Shown: one piece after another, positions 48,280-61,175 of the stretch
Layout of the letters: each line of letters begins with the position of its first letter
Numbering within the stretch: the first letter of the stretch is position 1
Assembly: GCF_001522545.3 (NCBI RefSeq)
Contig: NC_031773.1
Coordinates: forward strand, 47,042,359-47,106,358
Length of the DNA stretch: 64,000 bases
Origin: Parus major
Lineage: Eukaryota > Chordata > Aves > Passeriformes > Paridae
Reading direction: 5' to 3'
The notes under the pieces: generated by a model
The model's database searches: none
What the model saw: only the letters and a program-made list of their open reading frames with translations
What the model was told of the DNA's origin: nothing
Made by a program: the position numbers and the translations under genes

Positions 48280-49155
48280 CCCATTAGAAAATTTGCAGAT
48301 GATACCAATTTGGAGGGGAGTGTCGATCTGCTGGAGGGTAGGAGGACTCTGCAGAGGGACCTGGACAGACTGAATAGAGAGGCTGACTCCAAGAATATGA
48401 GGTTTAGCAAGACCAAGTGCTGGGTCCTGAACTTTGGCCACAACAGCCCCTGCAGTGCTACAGGTTGGGGACAGAGTGGCTGGACAGTAGCCAGGCAGAA
48501 AGGGACTTGGGGGTACTGATTAACATCTGGTTGAGTTTGAGCCAGCAGTGTGTCCAGGTGGCCAAGAAGACAAATAGAATCTTGGCCTGTATCAGGAATA
48601 GTGGGGCCAGCAGGACTAGGGAAGTGATTCTTCCAACCAGCTTGGCATTGATTAGGCCATAGCTTGAGTCCTGTGTCCAGTTCTGGGCCCCTTAATTTAA
48701 AAAGGATCCTGAGATTCTGGAGCATGTCCAGAGAAGCTGGAGAAGGGGCTGGAGCAGAAGTCCTGTAAGAGCAGCTGAGGGAGCTGGGGTTGTTTAGCCT
48801 GGAGAGGAGGATGCTCAGGCATGACCTGATCACTCCTTACAAATACCTGAAAGGAGGCTGTGGTCAGGTGAGAGTCAGTCTCTTCTCCTAGGGAACCAGC
48901 AACAGAACAAGAGGACATAAGGTTCACCAGAGGAGGTTTAGGTTGGACATTAGGAGAAATTTCTTCAGGAAAAAAAAAAGGTGATTGGGCATTGGGATGG
49001 GCTGCCTAGGGAGATGGTGCAGTCACCACCCCTGGAGGTGTTCAAGGGAACACTGGATGTGGCACTCAGTGTCATGCTCTGGTTGACATGGTAGTGTTTG
49101 GTCATAGGTTCAACTCTGATCTCAGAGGTCTTTTCCAACCTAAGTGATTCTGTGG
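48280..49155 (+). mobile_element. CR1 LINE fragment with residual reverse-transcriptase frame
   Basis: The 5' part still reads like the C-terminal end of CR1 ORF2: KFADDTNLEGSVDLLEG and a QRDLDRL block lie in one frame (48280-48450), and ERDLGVLI with [10 protein letters not shown] and EVILP lie in another (48480-48660). A frameshift near 48450-48480 and an in-frame stop near 48663 break it. The 3' part shows CR1 blocks such as gctgagggagctggggttgt, acctgaaaggaggctgtgg and cagaggtcttttccaacc, ending near gtgattctgtgg. It is a dead, 5'-truncated copy. The start is approximate. Confidence 0.92.
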
Positions 49156-52100
49156 TTAAGTGACAAGGACCTCATCCCTCACAGAAGGGATCCAGTCTCC
49201 TTCCCTGGAGAAGAATGAGCACACAAGGGATAGCTGCAGCTGTTGACCCTTGCTGGCCCCTCATGGCCACCACTGCCCGCCCTTGGGGGTGGTCCTAGCT
49301 TATTTGCAGTGTGAGCTGATAAAAACACTTTCTTCTCCAAATGAGAGGGAGCATCATTTTGGCACTGGGCAAGCCTGTCATGGACAGTCAGAAAGAACTG
49401 GAGCAGTGGATTGGGATGAGGGGGAAGGAGAGACCTGTTAGCTCCCTCCCAAACCCCTTTCAGAGCCACAGCCACAGCCTCTCCTACTCCCTTAATACAT
49501 TCCTAACAAATTCCCTTTTGTCTTTCTTCCTGTCCCACACCACTAATATAAAAATTAAAACTATAAATGCTTCTGGGGTGACACATTTCCCAGTGTATTC
49601 CCAGGAGTGGTCTCTCTGGGTTTCTGGTTTGCTCTTCAGCTCCTCAATTATTTATCTCTGCAAGGGAACAGGAAAACAAACTCAGCGAAGCAAACTTCAT
49701 GCCCTGTAGTGACACCGTGAGTTATTAAAAAATATAATAAAAATTCCCCAGTGAGTCATTTAAGAGGCACTTAAGCAGCTCCAACCACAGAGATGACAGT
49801 CATGACTAACTGTTTACAGCTGGCATTGGCCAGGGAGGGCCAGGGGCAGGACAGAATCCGGATCCCCTCATGGCATTTCCCAACAGGGATGTTTATGGGG
49901 AGCCCTACTGGTGGACAGTAAACACTAAATGTCCTCATTTACAGTTTAAGGTAATTGCAAGCTCCCTGTAAGCTTCACGTCTCCTGGGGTGGCGGAATGA
50001 GGTGATGCAGGGGATGTGGGGGATGTGGGAAGTTATAGAAACTGTGGTGGGATGCAGGGGATGGAAGAATGCAGGAGCATTTGAGGGATGCAGAGCAATG
50101 TGGGGGATGTGAAGATGTAGAAGGTGAGGAATGTGGTCGGAGGTGAGGGATGCAGAGCAAACAGAGGAATACAATAGATGCAGGGATGAAGAAGATAGAG
50201 GGGATTGGGAGGATGCAGGGGGTGTAGAGGGATGTCCATCCACATGGGCAGATTGTGCCAGAGTGTTGCTGGGAACCCTCTGCCCCAGCACTCCCCTGCC
50301 CACCTGAGCCCCATTCCGGCTCTGATGCCAAATGGCCACAGCAGTGAAAGAGCCCCCCTAAACACCTCCTCCCTGTGACACTGAGTGTCCACTGCAGCCA
50401 ATCGAGCACCAGCCCCATGCTCAGGAGAGATCTCCTTGACCTCTCCACCTGCTGCCTCTCACACCATGGCCAGTCCCCTCTGCTCCCTCAGCCTCAGGGA
50501 CCTGCTGGGGCACATCCACTTTTCCTGCTCCTGGCCCAGAGAGCGGCAGTGGCCGTGCATCCAGAGATGGCTAAATGCTGTGCAGGGAGTGTGGACAGCC
50601 CAGCATGGGCTCCAGGAGAGAGAAACTGGGGGGGGGAACCGCTGGCCTTGGAGGTGTTAAGAGGAGCTTATCCTTATCTCATCCCTCGCTTTCAGCCCAA
50701 ATCCAGAGCCCTCCGCAGCTAAAATGCTCATGCCTAAATTGTGACGTGCTTTGAACTCAGGTTTTATGCGCGCTGTCACAGGGGCAGCGTTGAAGCCTGT
50801 CTTGCTTCAAGGGATGCTGTGATCCAGCTTCCACTCACAAAACCCAAGGAACAGGGTGGGTCCATGAGGACCCCTGCTGTCCCCCCTCTGCCCGGGAGCC
50901 AGCATGCAGCAAACGCTCACTTGGGCAGCGCTTAACCCCTGGCTCCGCTGCCCCCGCAGCCGGCACGGCCGACTCGCTGCTCTCCTCGCATGCCGCTGGC
51001 ACACCGGGCTCGGCTTCAGCTTGAACGCCGGGAAAAGCAAAGGGCATAATTCTAGGAGAAGCGTGTGAAATGTGTTCTGGCAGATCAGCCGAAGAGCTCT
51101 CCAGCGCAAGGAAAGCATTAACATTTGCAAAAGGTCCTTGCAACAAAGCAAGAAATTCCCAGCAGGCAAATCCAGATGTGGGGATGTACAAGCCCTGGGA
51201 TGCAGACAGGGATGGGACAGGTCCACTGGTTTGGGAATGATTCAGGAGTGTCCTGGGAAATAAATGTTCCCGGGCAGGAATGTTACACTGCAGGCATGAA
51301 ATGGTGGAGGCAATCAGAGTGGGAGGGACCACTTGCTCCTGGCTGGGATTGACAGCACACAGAGGTGCAAGGGGATGGATTTAGGCTTGGTTGGGACAGG
51401 ATCTCCCCTGGGTCTGAGCTCCTTTTCTCCGTCAGCCCCTCTCCCCCACATGATGGATTTGCAGAGAAAGGATGGGAAAAAAACCCCTGAAGCCTGCAGC
51501 CTGTGATTCATCCGTACTATATTTGCACATATTATTAGAAAGATGAAAATATAGCCAGAGCTGGAATTACAGATTTAGTAAGCAGGACTGCCTATTTCAG
51601 CATATACTGCTTCTCCCAATGACTCTGACTCTACAGGGGACCAATTTACATCCTCACTAGCATTAAGGCATTGCCCTACACAATCTACTTTTATATCTGG
51701 GTGGATATATTCAGCAAGCAAGTCCTTCAGGGACAGCAGTGTTTGGGTTCTGGTGCTGCCCACTCAGCATGCTGTGCAACTGACTGGTGCCCATAAACCT
51801 CTGCCTCAACATTCAAACAGCTAATGCTCACCCAGATTTTGGGGCTAGATCAGTCCATGAAAGCCATAGGCAGGAGAAACTTGCTTGCTTGCTGCTTTGC
51901 AAGCCCTCTCCATCCCTGACAGGGAGTTTGGGATCATTGAAGAGGGAGAGACCCAGAGCTTGCCAGCTCCTTGCTGTAACTCACCCCAAGCCTCCATCTA
52001 TTTATGAACAAATTATTAGCAAACCCCACAAGTTTGAACACACAGGTGGCAGTAACCATGCCTGGCCCATACCAGCCCTTGTCCCCATGCCTGGCCAGTG

Positions 52101-53140
52101 GGCTTTGTGCCCACCAGGTAGGGAAGGTGACTGATACCTCCCTGTGACACCTCTCTGTGCTGTCTCATGTGAGGAGACATGGTGCCCTCTGTGAGCCTGG
52201 GCACAGCACTCTCCTGCATGGGTTCTTCTTCCTTGCTGAACTGCTAAATGCAGTCAAGTGGATGGGGTATCTGCTGTAGTCCACTTGCTTGGTTTAAGAC
52301 ATTTTGGTTTGCTAATAAACCAGGTTCATTCAATATTTTTCTGTCTGCAAAAGATGTATTTCAAGGTTCAATAAAGCAGCAGGCAGCTGTGTGACCTGAA
52401 GAAGACCAAATAAAATACCAGGTACCAGGTGTGGTTGCTGGTCTCCAGCATCTTGCTAGCAAAGAGACTGTACTGAGCCCACTCCAAGTGCAGAAGCTCC
52501 CAGGTGTGCCAGTGTGGAGGGGCCAGGAAAGCAGCACTGGATCCCTGCTGCCAACCCAGAAAATTGTGTTTTCCCATGAGGTGGCAATGCAGTGTCTGGA
52601 GAAGCTCATGCCAGGGAGGTGAGGAGGACTCCAGGATCTGTCCTGTCTGGTGGCAGCGGGACATAGCTCCACAGGGATGTGACCCCAACAGGGTGAACAG
52701 TGCAGTGACACAGATATTTCAGCAGTAGTGCAGTGACCTGCATGGCTGAGGTCTGCAGGGAAGATTTCCTTGTGTGATGTTTTCTCCTTTTGCTGGAAGT
52801 AAGGGAGAATCTCTGCTTTTGGGGTTGTTGGGGTTTTTTTGTTTGCTTGGTTGTTTTTTTCTGATTGCTTCAGCCCCAAGGAAGGAAAGGGAGGTTGAAA
52901 GGGAGCTGACTCTTGGGACGGTGTGTGACAGGAAGCTCTGAGCAGAGGACACCCACTGTGGTTGTGTTTGCTGTGAGAGACGCTGGAGACTCCACTTTTG
53001 GGATTGCAAAACACTGTGTGACCCCAACCACTCACCAGAGAGGTGATGGCACCCGTATTTCTGTCCCTGGCCTCCTAGTGAACATGTGGGAGGTATTTTT
53101 ATCCTCCTGCCAGCTCCCTTAGTCACCGGTGCTTGCTTTA
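49156..53140. other. Intergenic region
   Basis: No recognised gene. It includes a purine-rich degenerate repeat (about 49990-50240) and T/G-rich low-complexity DNA near 52820-52860. Confidence 0.55.
49990..50240 (+). repeat. Degenerate purine-rich GGGATG/GGATGCAG repeat
   Basis: Variants of ggggatgtggg and gggatgcag recur at irregular spacing over about 250 bases. The minus strand translates to peptides full of His, Pro, Leu and Ile in all frames, which is the signature of repeat DNA rather than a gene. Confidence 0.7.
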
Positions 53141-53162
53141 AATGGGTCAACAGGGAATAAAG

Positions 53163-53645
53163 ATGCGGCAGCCCTTGCTCCCTCGCTGTCTTGGAGCACA
53201 TTTACTGGCAGCACTGATCTTCCTCCTCTTGCGCTCCATCCCGGCCAACGGAGACCCAGGAGAGAACTCCCTGGCCCAGGCAGTGTCAGCGGCAATTAAC
53301 TCCTCATTAAAGGCCCGTAGTGAGGCAGCCCCACTGCAGGGTTGCCAGGAAAACAAGAGCTGTCTCCTGGGACAGTGGAAAGTGGCTGCCCTGATGGTGG
53401 CAGAGCAGTGTGCTGGGGTGGACAGATGCACAGGGGAAAGGGGCAGCAGGAAAACTGCATCCATCTCACACGCCTCAGATGCATCGGTACAAGGTGGCAG
53501 AGATGGCTTTGGGGCACTGGGGGCAGATACGGCCTCTCTGAGTCATTTTGGGAAGGAGATGAGGTTCACTAGAAGAGTCCATAAGGTTTGCATCTGCTGC
53601 CAGCAAGGTCATGGGGCAGGTGTAATACACGATGAAATCATTTGA
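53163..53645 (+). CDS. Candidate secreted-protein open frame, unrecognised
   Basis: An ATG in good context (aaagATG) opens 160 codons. The first 30 residues look like a classical signal peptide: Arg2, then a hydrophobic core LLAALIFLLL (residues 14-23) and a likely cleavage near Ala28-Asn-Gly30. After it come two N-glycosylation sequons (Asn46-Ser-Ser, Asn64-Lys-Ser) and several cysteines. I do not recognise the family, and the second half looks less protein-like, so the real coding part may end at an internal splice donor such as tcg|gtacaagg near 53490. There is no counterpart between TNFRSF13C and SHISA8 in human that I know of. It may be a lineage-specific gene, a decayed gene or chance. 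Confidence 0.22.
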   Translation: MRQPLLPRCLGAHLLAALIFLLLRSIPANGDPGENSLAQAVSAAINSSLKARSEAAPLQGCQENKSCLLGQWKVAALMVAEQCAGVDRCTGERGSRKTASISHASDASVQGGRDGFGALGADTASLSHFGKEMRFTRRVHKVCICCQQGHGAGVIHDEII

Positions 53646-56600
53646 CAGCAATGACCCCAAAACCATGGTGATCTGCCTGGACAGTGCCATCACTGCCGTG
53701 ACTCGCAGTGCTCACTGCCTCACACATCTGTGCACATCTGCGATCACTGTGCCAGCACCATGGTTCACAAACTCGCATTTGATGACCATCCTGGGAACTG
53801 TAGCAAAACTTGAAGGGTTTAGAACCAGGGCTCTGCCTGAGCACTTCCCTAGCTCCAGCCCCACTGCAGTGGTGCAGCCTAGCTGATTCTGTGAGCAGTG
53901 ATCCCTCTTCCAGCAGCAGTGCTAGCTGGTCACAATTTAAACCATTTTAAATGGTTAGTTCCTCAAGGGTGACAACAGAGCTTCACATCTGCTCCCGCCC
54001 AGCATTTCAAGGGTGAGATTTCCACTGCAGTCGCCTTTGTGGTCAACTCCCAGCTTAGAGGGGACAGCGCTCGACTCCAAGGTGACCTCAAGAGATGAGC
54101 ATGGGGTGAGTGCAGCACCCAGGGATATTTGGGCCGAATCCTTGTGACATCTTATACCCAGAGAGAGAGAAAAACAGCGGGAGACAAGCTGGGTGCAGGG
54201 AGGAGGGGGGCAGAGGGGGCAATGGCTGACAGAACCAGGCAGTCGCCTCCATCACATTTAAGGGAGTTCGTTTTCCTCCTGTCTGCTCAGATCTGTCCTC
54301 CTGCTGTGCTCGCACAGAGCCACGCAGCTTGGCTGCCCTGGGGTGGAGGCAAAGGGAGGGGGACCTGCTCACTGGGAGATGTCCCAGAGAGGAGCCACAG
54401 CTCCAGGCACACTGTGCAGAAGGGATTGCACACCCTGGTGTGAGCCAGATGGAGAGTGAGGGGCTGGCAGCCTGCCTGGGACCCCCACCACATGCAGGGG
54501 GAGTGGGGTGGGTGCCAGCAGCCCATCTCTCCTGCTCTGGGGGGAAAGCATCTTTGCTGCAGGAGGAAACTGCAAAGCCCTCCCAGAACACCAGCAGCTC
54601 TCTCAGGGGTCCCTGGCACAGTGATACCTTCAGGCACCTCAGGGCAGGAGCCAGGCCTGTGGAAAGCCAAAAACAGGCATAAGGATTATGAGAGTAGAAC
54701 AGAAAGGAGGAAAAAAGTGAAGTTTTGGAACTTTTCTTATTTAATCTCTGGTTTCTGAGCCTCTAGGCTATACTCATTTTGCCTTTTCAAGCCTTTTCTC
54801 TGTGAGAAGGATGACTAGAAACCCACACCTTGCTGATGAAGGCAGAGCCCCACGGGCACTTTTGTGGGTGGGGAACCTGGCAGGGCCTTTGGAGCTCCAG
54901 CTTCTTTGATATCTAAAGCCACAGAGCCTGCTTGGCAAGTCAAGGAGGGGAAAGTGGCATGAGAGTGGCAGTGGGGGCAGCATGGCTTGCAGCAGCATCC
55001 GTCCCTTGAGGTAAAGCTGGTGCAACGGGGAAATGTCTCTGGCGATGATGTGGAAGACGGCAGAAGGGCCACTCAGGTGTTGCTAATTTTCAAGACCGAG
55101 CTTTTTTTGTCTTAGCAATTCTGTTGCTCAGCAAGGCATGACATTTCCCTGCCGCCACCAGCCCAACCACCCCTTCTCCCACTGGTCCTGCTGCCTGATG
55201 AGGGCAGGCTGGTGGTGGCCACTGTCACCACGCAGCCAGCAAGCTCCTATTCAGAGCTGAAGGACAATCTGGAAATGTGAGCTAAACATCTAAATGTGAG
55301 ATCAATACTAAAACATCCCCTGCCCCTCCAAAGAGCCATTTGGTATCTCTGATACACGTGCTACTTTCACACTGCAGGGTGGTGCAAGTCTGGGCTTTTC
55401 TCCTTCTGAAATACTGGAAATACTTTACCTAGAGCAACCTTGAGCTGTCAGGGGCTCCCGCCTTAACTCAAGAGGGACAGACTGAAGCAAGAGAGTTCCC
55501 ATGTTGGCAAATCTTTATCACTGTGCATCCTTCATGCCTCCCAGAGGCCCAGGGTATGGTCTCAGTCTCCCAGATGCCACAGGAGCAGAAATCAGGAGAT
55601 GCTTCTGGCCATGCTGTGCTCAGTGACATATCTGTGCTAATGTGGAATCTCTGGGGCAAGCTGGGAAGCAGCTTTCTGAGCCAGCTTGGTTTCTGCCCAG
55701 GGTGTGGTTCCCTCTTCCCATGCCCCAGGCAGGACCCTGGGGAAGGGGACCTCTGACCAAGCTCTTCTCCCAGCTCCCAGCTTGGCTTCCCTTTTCCAAT
55801 GGTGCCAGGCCCACCTGGGAGTTTTTGCACCTAATTCAGACACGGCCCAAGCTTGCTGGGCTCTCCATGCTGCCACTGGTAGAGGAGAAGCCTGCTGCTG
55901 GTGGCTGCCAAGAGTTTATTTTTCTCCTCATATTTGCAATTACTTCCACTGGTTGTTACAAATATTGACAAGCTTTAAAAATTATCTGGGCAGACACATC
56001 CCTGCATTTACCCCCCTTGCTCCAGCAGCCACAACCCATCTCCAGCCAGGGCAGGGCCATCATCACTCTCTGTCTGCAAAAGGCTGATGGTACATCCTGA
56101 AACAGAGCATGAGGAGCAGAAAGCAAAGGATGAGGCCAAGAGCAGCACCAGAGGGCAACTGCACAGTGTGTCCAATGTCTCTTGTGATAAAACGAATGTC
56201 CAGCATTCATGAGTCCCATTCAGGGGACATCAGGGACATCTGCGTTTGAAAGAACTATGAGACTGTGAACTGGTCCTCCAAGAGGAGTGATGAGTGAGGA
56301 TTAGTACCTGGGAGCTTGAACACAGCTCTCCTCACTCGGCCACATGCCTTCCCTGTCCACAGTATCAGCCAACTCAAAGGAGTTTTCACAGCTCCCTCCA
56401 CCTGCACCCTGCTGCCTCACGCAGACAGCTGCAGAAGTAAGAGCAGACCTGTCACATCCCCACCCTGATCCCTCTCTGCTGCTTTTGGCATGTTTTTAAT
56501 GGGACAGTCTGAGATTTGTCTATAGTCACATACATCTCTCTGTCTGGATTTTCAGTTTTTCTCCTGTTCTGCTTAATTTATTCCTATTCCCCTCACTGTA

Positions 56601-59600
56601 TATTATCCCCCTTACCTTGTCCTTTGCAGAGCTGCAGATAGTTACTGAGCCCCTCATCCAGCCTCAGCACTTTGCAAACCTCACACAGACCTTCAGAAAT
56701 TATTTGTTGGGAGCCAGCCAATATTGCCTTTTTCCTTTTCCCTTCTTTTCCCCGAAATTTGCCATGGATCCTCCTGCATCCCTGTTCATAGGAGTTTTCA
56801 GTGTGCCCTGTTTCCCTTGGGTGGGTGCACTCACCAACTGTCCTGAATTAGTCTCAAAGCTATTCACCGATTTGCTCTTCCTGTGTGGAAAACACAGGAC
56901 TTGTTCCACCTAAAGCCCTGCTGCTGGTGGCATCTGTCCTGTCCTTGGGCTGGGATTTGGGAGGCAGAAGGAAAATGACATGTCTGGTAGGAGCACCAAG
57001 GTGACTCCTGATTGCCGCAGCGAGGCTGCTGCCGGTGTGGCACAGGGACAGTTCCTATGTGGGAAAGCGGCGCGCTTGATTTTTAGTTTCCCAAAAGACA
57101 GAGGCTTATTGCACAACGAAATGTCATCAGGGTAATGATAGGAGACCTGAAGCAAATCCCTGCCACTAATAGGATTGGGCCATCCTCAGCAGCTCTCACT
57201 CGCAGAGGCGGATCATGCCAAAATGAAGCTGGCTCGCAAGCCCACGGGCTCCCGGCGGGCAAGGGAGCTCTGCTCGCAGCCAGCCCTCTGATAGCAAAGC
57301 CCTCTCCTTCCTCTGTAATCCAGTGAAAAGAGACATCAAAGGACAAGTACATCTATCCTGGGACACTCTTGGGAAGCCAAGGGCACAGAGAGCCTGCAGT
57401 TTGCTGCTACAGAGGGGAAGAGGCACATACCAGTGCCTGTGGAAGGGCAGGTGGAGGAAAGTGATGGTCCCAAATGCAGCACACCACTCTGTGCAGAGGC
57501 GGTGCACAGGCATTGCACATCCACACCTCTGTGCTTTCTTTACCTTCTCACCCTTGTTCTCTTCCATTGGAAAAGCAAAACTGATTTTCTGGACCTTCCC
57601 TGCCCTTCCCTGGTTTTAATTAAGGATCTTTCCTGTCCTGTTCTGCTCACAAGCCTTTCCCGGTATCTGCCTGAAGCTCCTTTCTCAGAACACATCCCTG
57701 ATTTTTTTTCACCCCTTGGCATCTCAAGAAAGGGCAGGAGTCCAGTGAACTGGGCCCCAGTGGAGCCAGCTGGAAAAGGGTTATCATGAGATGAGAAGTG
57801 TGCTGAGCCCCTTCAAGCCTCAGCTGGAAGAGCCTGTCCCCCAGCACAGGGAGGAGCTGGCAGAGGGGGAGGTGGATGCGCTCCTGCCGCCAATGTTCCA
57901 CCAGTCATCCTCTGCTTCTATGTCAAAATGTTGGTCTTGTAGAAGCAAAGATTTCATCAACATTCATACCATGCTACAACCAACCACAGTTACATCCACC
58001 TGGCCCAAACCTGTGCTGTGAGGGGGTCACGAGCCCCTACATGTCTCCTGGTTCCAGGGGAAGAGGAGATGAGGAGGGACAGCTGGTTTGCACGGGGGCA
58101 TCCTGCCCTGCTGGCCATGCCATGCTGCCCTGCGGGCTCTGAGCCGCCCGCAGCACCTGAGTGTACCTGGCAGCCGGCCGGCACCTGTGCCAGAGCCTGT
58201 GCTTGGCACGGCCGCCCTTCCCGAGGAGAGGCTCTGCCCCTGCTGCCGGTCTGACGCCGGGACAGCACGCTGCTCCTGGCCATATGGCCTCCTCCTGCAG
58301 ACCCTGCCTCAGCCGCCGGAACAGGCGCCCTAAATCCCCCATCCCAGCAAACCCAACAGCTCACTGCCACCACCACCATCTCGGGTCCTCAAGCACGGGA
58401 GGAGAAGCACTGGGTCCCTTTTGCTGCCACGGTGTGGTTTTTATTGCTCCACAGTTGGCTAAAGCAGCCTGGAGCGGGCCCCGCTGCCTCCCACCCTCCC
58501 TGCAGCAGATCCCCTTCTCGCACAGCTGTTACGCTGAGCCCTTAAGGATGCTCTGCATTGCGATGGCTGCTCTCATCCTTTCTCTCTTTGGGTGTATTTT
58601 GCCCTAAATGACTGTGGTTTGAATCAGCACATTGCATGAGGGGTGGTCAGGGGTGAGAGCGGAGGGGGTGGAGAGAGGGAGCGTAGCCAGAGATGCCACT
58701 GCGCTGCTGAGTGAGCTGGGCTGTGCATTGCTGCTTCCAGGTGTTTATCTGGCTTTTTAATGCTTGAAAAACTGGTAGAAACTTACTTTAAAAAGGAAAG
58801 GAGAAAATACTCGGGCTCCACCCAGGATAGCAACGGGGACCTGCCACACAAGCCCAGTGTAGGAGGAGGTTTGAGGCTGAGTGCTCCTGATCAGCCTGCG
58901 GGCACCAGTGAGGGGACAGTTTTGGGTCCAACATCCCACCAACTGCCCTGAAGCTCAGATGAGTGTGAAGGGGGCTGCAAACACTCTGCAGCCATCCCCA
59001 ACACAACCTCCAGGCTGCATCAGCAAAACCCCTGGGCTAGCGAGCTGATGTACCAAGTGCCTGCAAAGGGGGAGCATTTACTAGCACTGTCTCCAAGTTT
59101 AATCCTAAATGCAAAGTCCATATGCAGACAGCCTGGGGGTCACAGCTGATGCTCGTGGGCCTTTGTGCTATATGTGGAGGCACGGCTGCCCTCTAACAGT
59201 GGCAGCTGAGGGAGCTCGGGCTTCCAGCCCAGATCCTGCTTGCCCATACTGTGACATAAATTAAAAATAAGCCCTTGCTTTGAGCTGATTTTCTCCTCAT
59301 TCCTCTGGATGTCATTTGGATTTGAATCCAGCTGCCTTTAGGAAGCTGGAAGCTTGCAAATCTCAACTTTTGAATGTTTGCAGTTATGATGGTAATGGTA
59401 AAGCACATATGCTTCTGTGTTCTCTGTAAGCCATTATGAGGCACAGTTGTTCTTTTACAGCCGTTTTACAGCCAGAGCATCAAGCACAGGCAGGAGAATA
59501 AAACCCTTGTGCAGATTGGGCTGGAAATAGGGTAGATGGTGGCTGCTCTGGGCTCAGCCACCTCATCTCTGTGCATCCCCCAGTGCATTTAACTTGCCCT

Positions 59601-60980
59601 GCTTTACACCAGTAGCCCAAGGTCGGCTTTGGTTTCCCTAATCCATTGAGCCTATGATAATGTGAGGAGAGGAGTGGGATCTGATTGCACATTAGCCCAG
59701 TGCTTGACCTCCGGGATCCCTAATCACAGTCCAGGGGTCCCTTATCCCAGTCCTAGACAATGGGTCTGACAAAACTCAGAACTTCCAAGCAGGATACTGA
59801 TGGCCAAAGAAATTTCCCTCACAGAGACAAAGGCAAGGGGAGAGTCTTCCCCAGCTCTAGCCCTGCCTTGGAACAGAACCAGCTTCAGTAGCTGAAGTTT
59901 TGTAGGGAAGTAGGTTTCTCTGGTATATCCTGGGGAATGTGGGGGGGATACACATGCCCCATGTAGTCCCAGGGATGATGGCAGGAGCTCTTCCTCTCCT
60001 TTGCCTCCAGGCAGAGGACAGTGCTGCAGCGCATGCTGGAAGCTCTTCCTGACAGCCTTCTTTCGCCTTCAGCTCTTCCTAGCTGATGGGTGTTAGCTGC
60101 TGATTTGCAAGCAGCAAAACCCACTCTGGCAGCACTCCTCAGCACACAAGCATGAGGTGCTGGAGCCCTCCTATCGCAGCACAGCCCTTTGAGATGGGGC
60201 ATCCCCTTCACAGCAGCACCCTTTCCCTGGCAACCCCTCGGCCCTGAGTCCAGCTCAGTCCTACATGGTAAAAATCACTTTTTTAGGGGGGTAAAGTGTC
60301 TCTGATTCTCCGGATGAGGGGCAAGTGGGGGTTGGCTAGGTAGCTTTTGGGCTCCAAATACTCCAAACACTGCTAGCTTTTCTCAGGAGCTGACTGCACC
60401 CCAATCCTTCCACATTCAGGGAGGCTCCCAGGGCTTTACTTCACATTGATGATGGTGATGGCTCCCTCCTCCTTCTGCTCCTCGGGCAAGAGCCTGGCAG
60501 CTCTGCTAGGCTTGCACCCCCATGATCAGCGGGGATCTGGGTCTGTCGGGCTCTCTGGCTGTGACAGAGAGGATCTTCTCCAGATCACCGTGCCCTGCCA
60601 GAAACAATCTGTTTACAGTGTCAGCGCTCGGCGTATCCCTCCCCGCTCGGTGTTGAACCGCCCGTATATCCTATTTCTGCAGGCGCAGAGACACCCTTCT
60701 GTAGTCCGGGTGGCATTGTCACTACAGGGAATATTTCCGTGACATCCTCCAGGGCTGGTGGTCAAAGTCTAACGGAGCTCTTCTCCCAAATCCCCCTCCC
60801 TAGAAGTGCCCGTGGATATTGCAAGCAAGTTCTTTGCTTTTTTTCCGGAGGTCCCTGCTGACCTGAATTTTCCTGCGGGTCCTGCCGCCGCTTCCCAATG
60901 ATGTTAGAGCGTAGGTGCCGGGCTACAGGATTTCCCTCTCACACCCCCCTCCCTTTGGGGATGCAGCTAGTGGCTGGGTC
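53646..60980. other. Intergenic region left of SHISA8
   Basis: No recognised gene and no identifiable transposable element. GC content rises locally near 58020-58340. Open frames here are short, overlap on both strands and have no family similarity. Confidence 0.5.
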
Positions 60981-60984
60981 ACTT

Positions 60985-61175
60985 ATTTGACAAAGATGAG
61001 CTGACGGCTCAGCGGGGCTGCGGGCTGCAGCCCCTGGTGCCAGCACTGCACGGAGCCAGCGCCGGCCGGCCCTGCGAGCCGGGGACGCGCCGGGAGGGTG
61101 CTCCTCCGCACCCTGCCCTGGGCTTTGCTTTCCTTCTGGGTTGATGCACGCAGCTAACGCCAGCGAGCGGCTCTT
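60985..61175. promoter_or_regulatory. CpG-rich patch upstream of SHISA8
   Basis: A short CpG-dense block with several gcgcc and ccggc words sits about 1.7 kb before the main SHISA8 island. It may be an upstream regulatory element or hold a non-coding 5' exon, but no splice structure could be settled from sequence. Confidence 0.3.

Noticed and set aside
49975..50448. Minus-strand frames rich in His-Pro-Leu
   Set aside because: The composition comes from the degenerate GGGATG-type repeat; all frames give similar low-complexity peptides.
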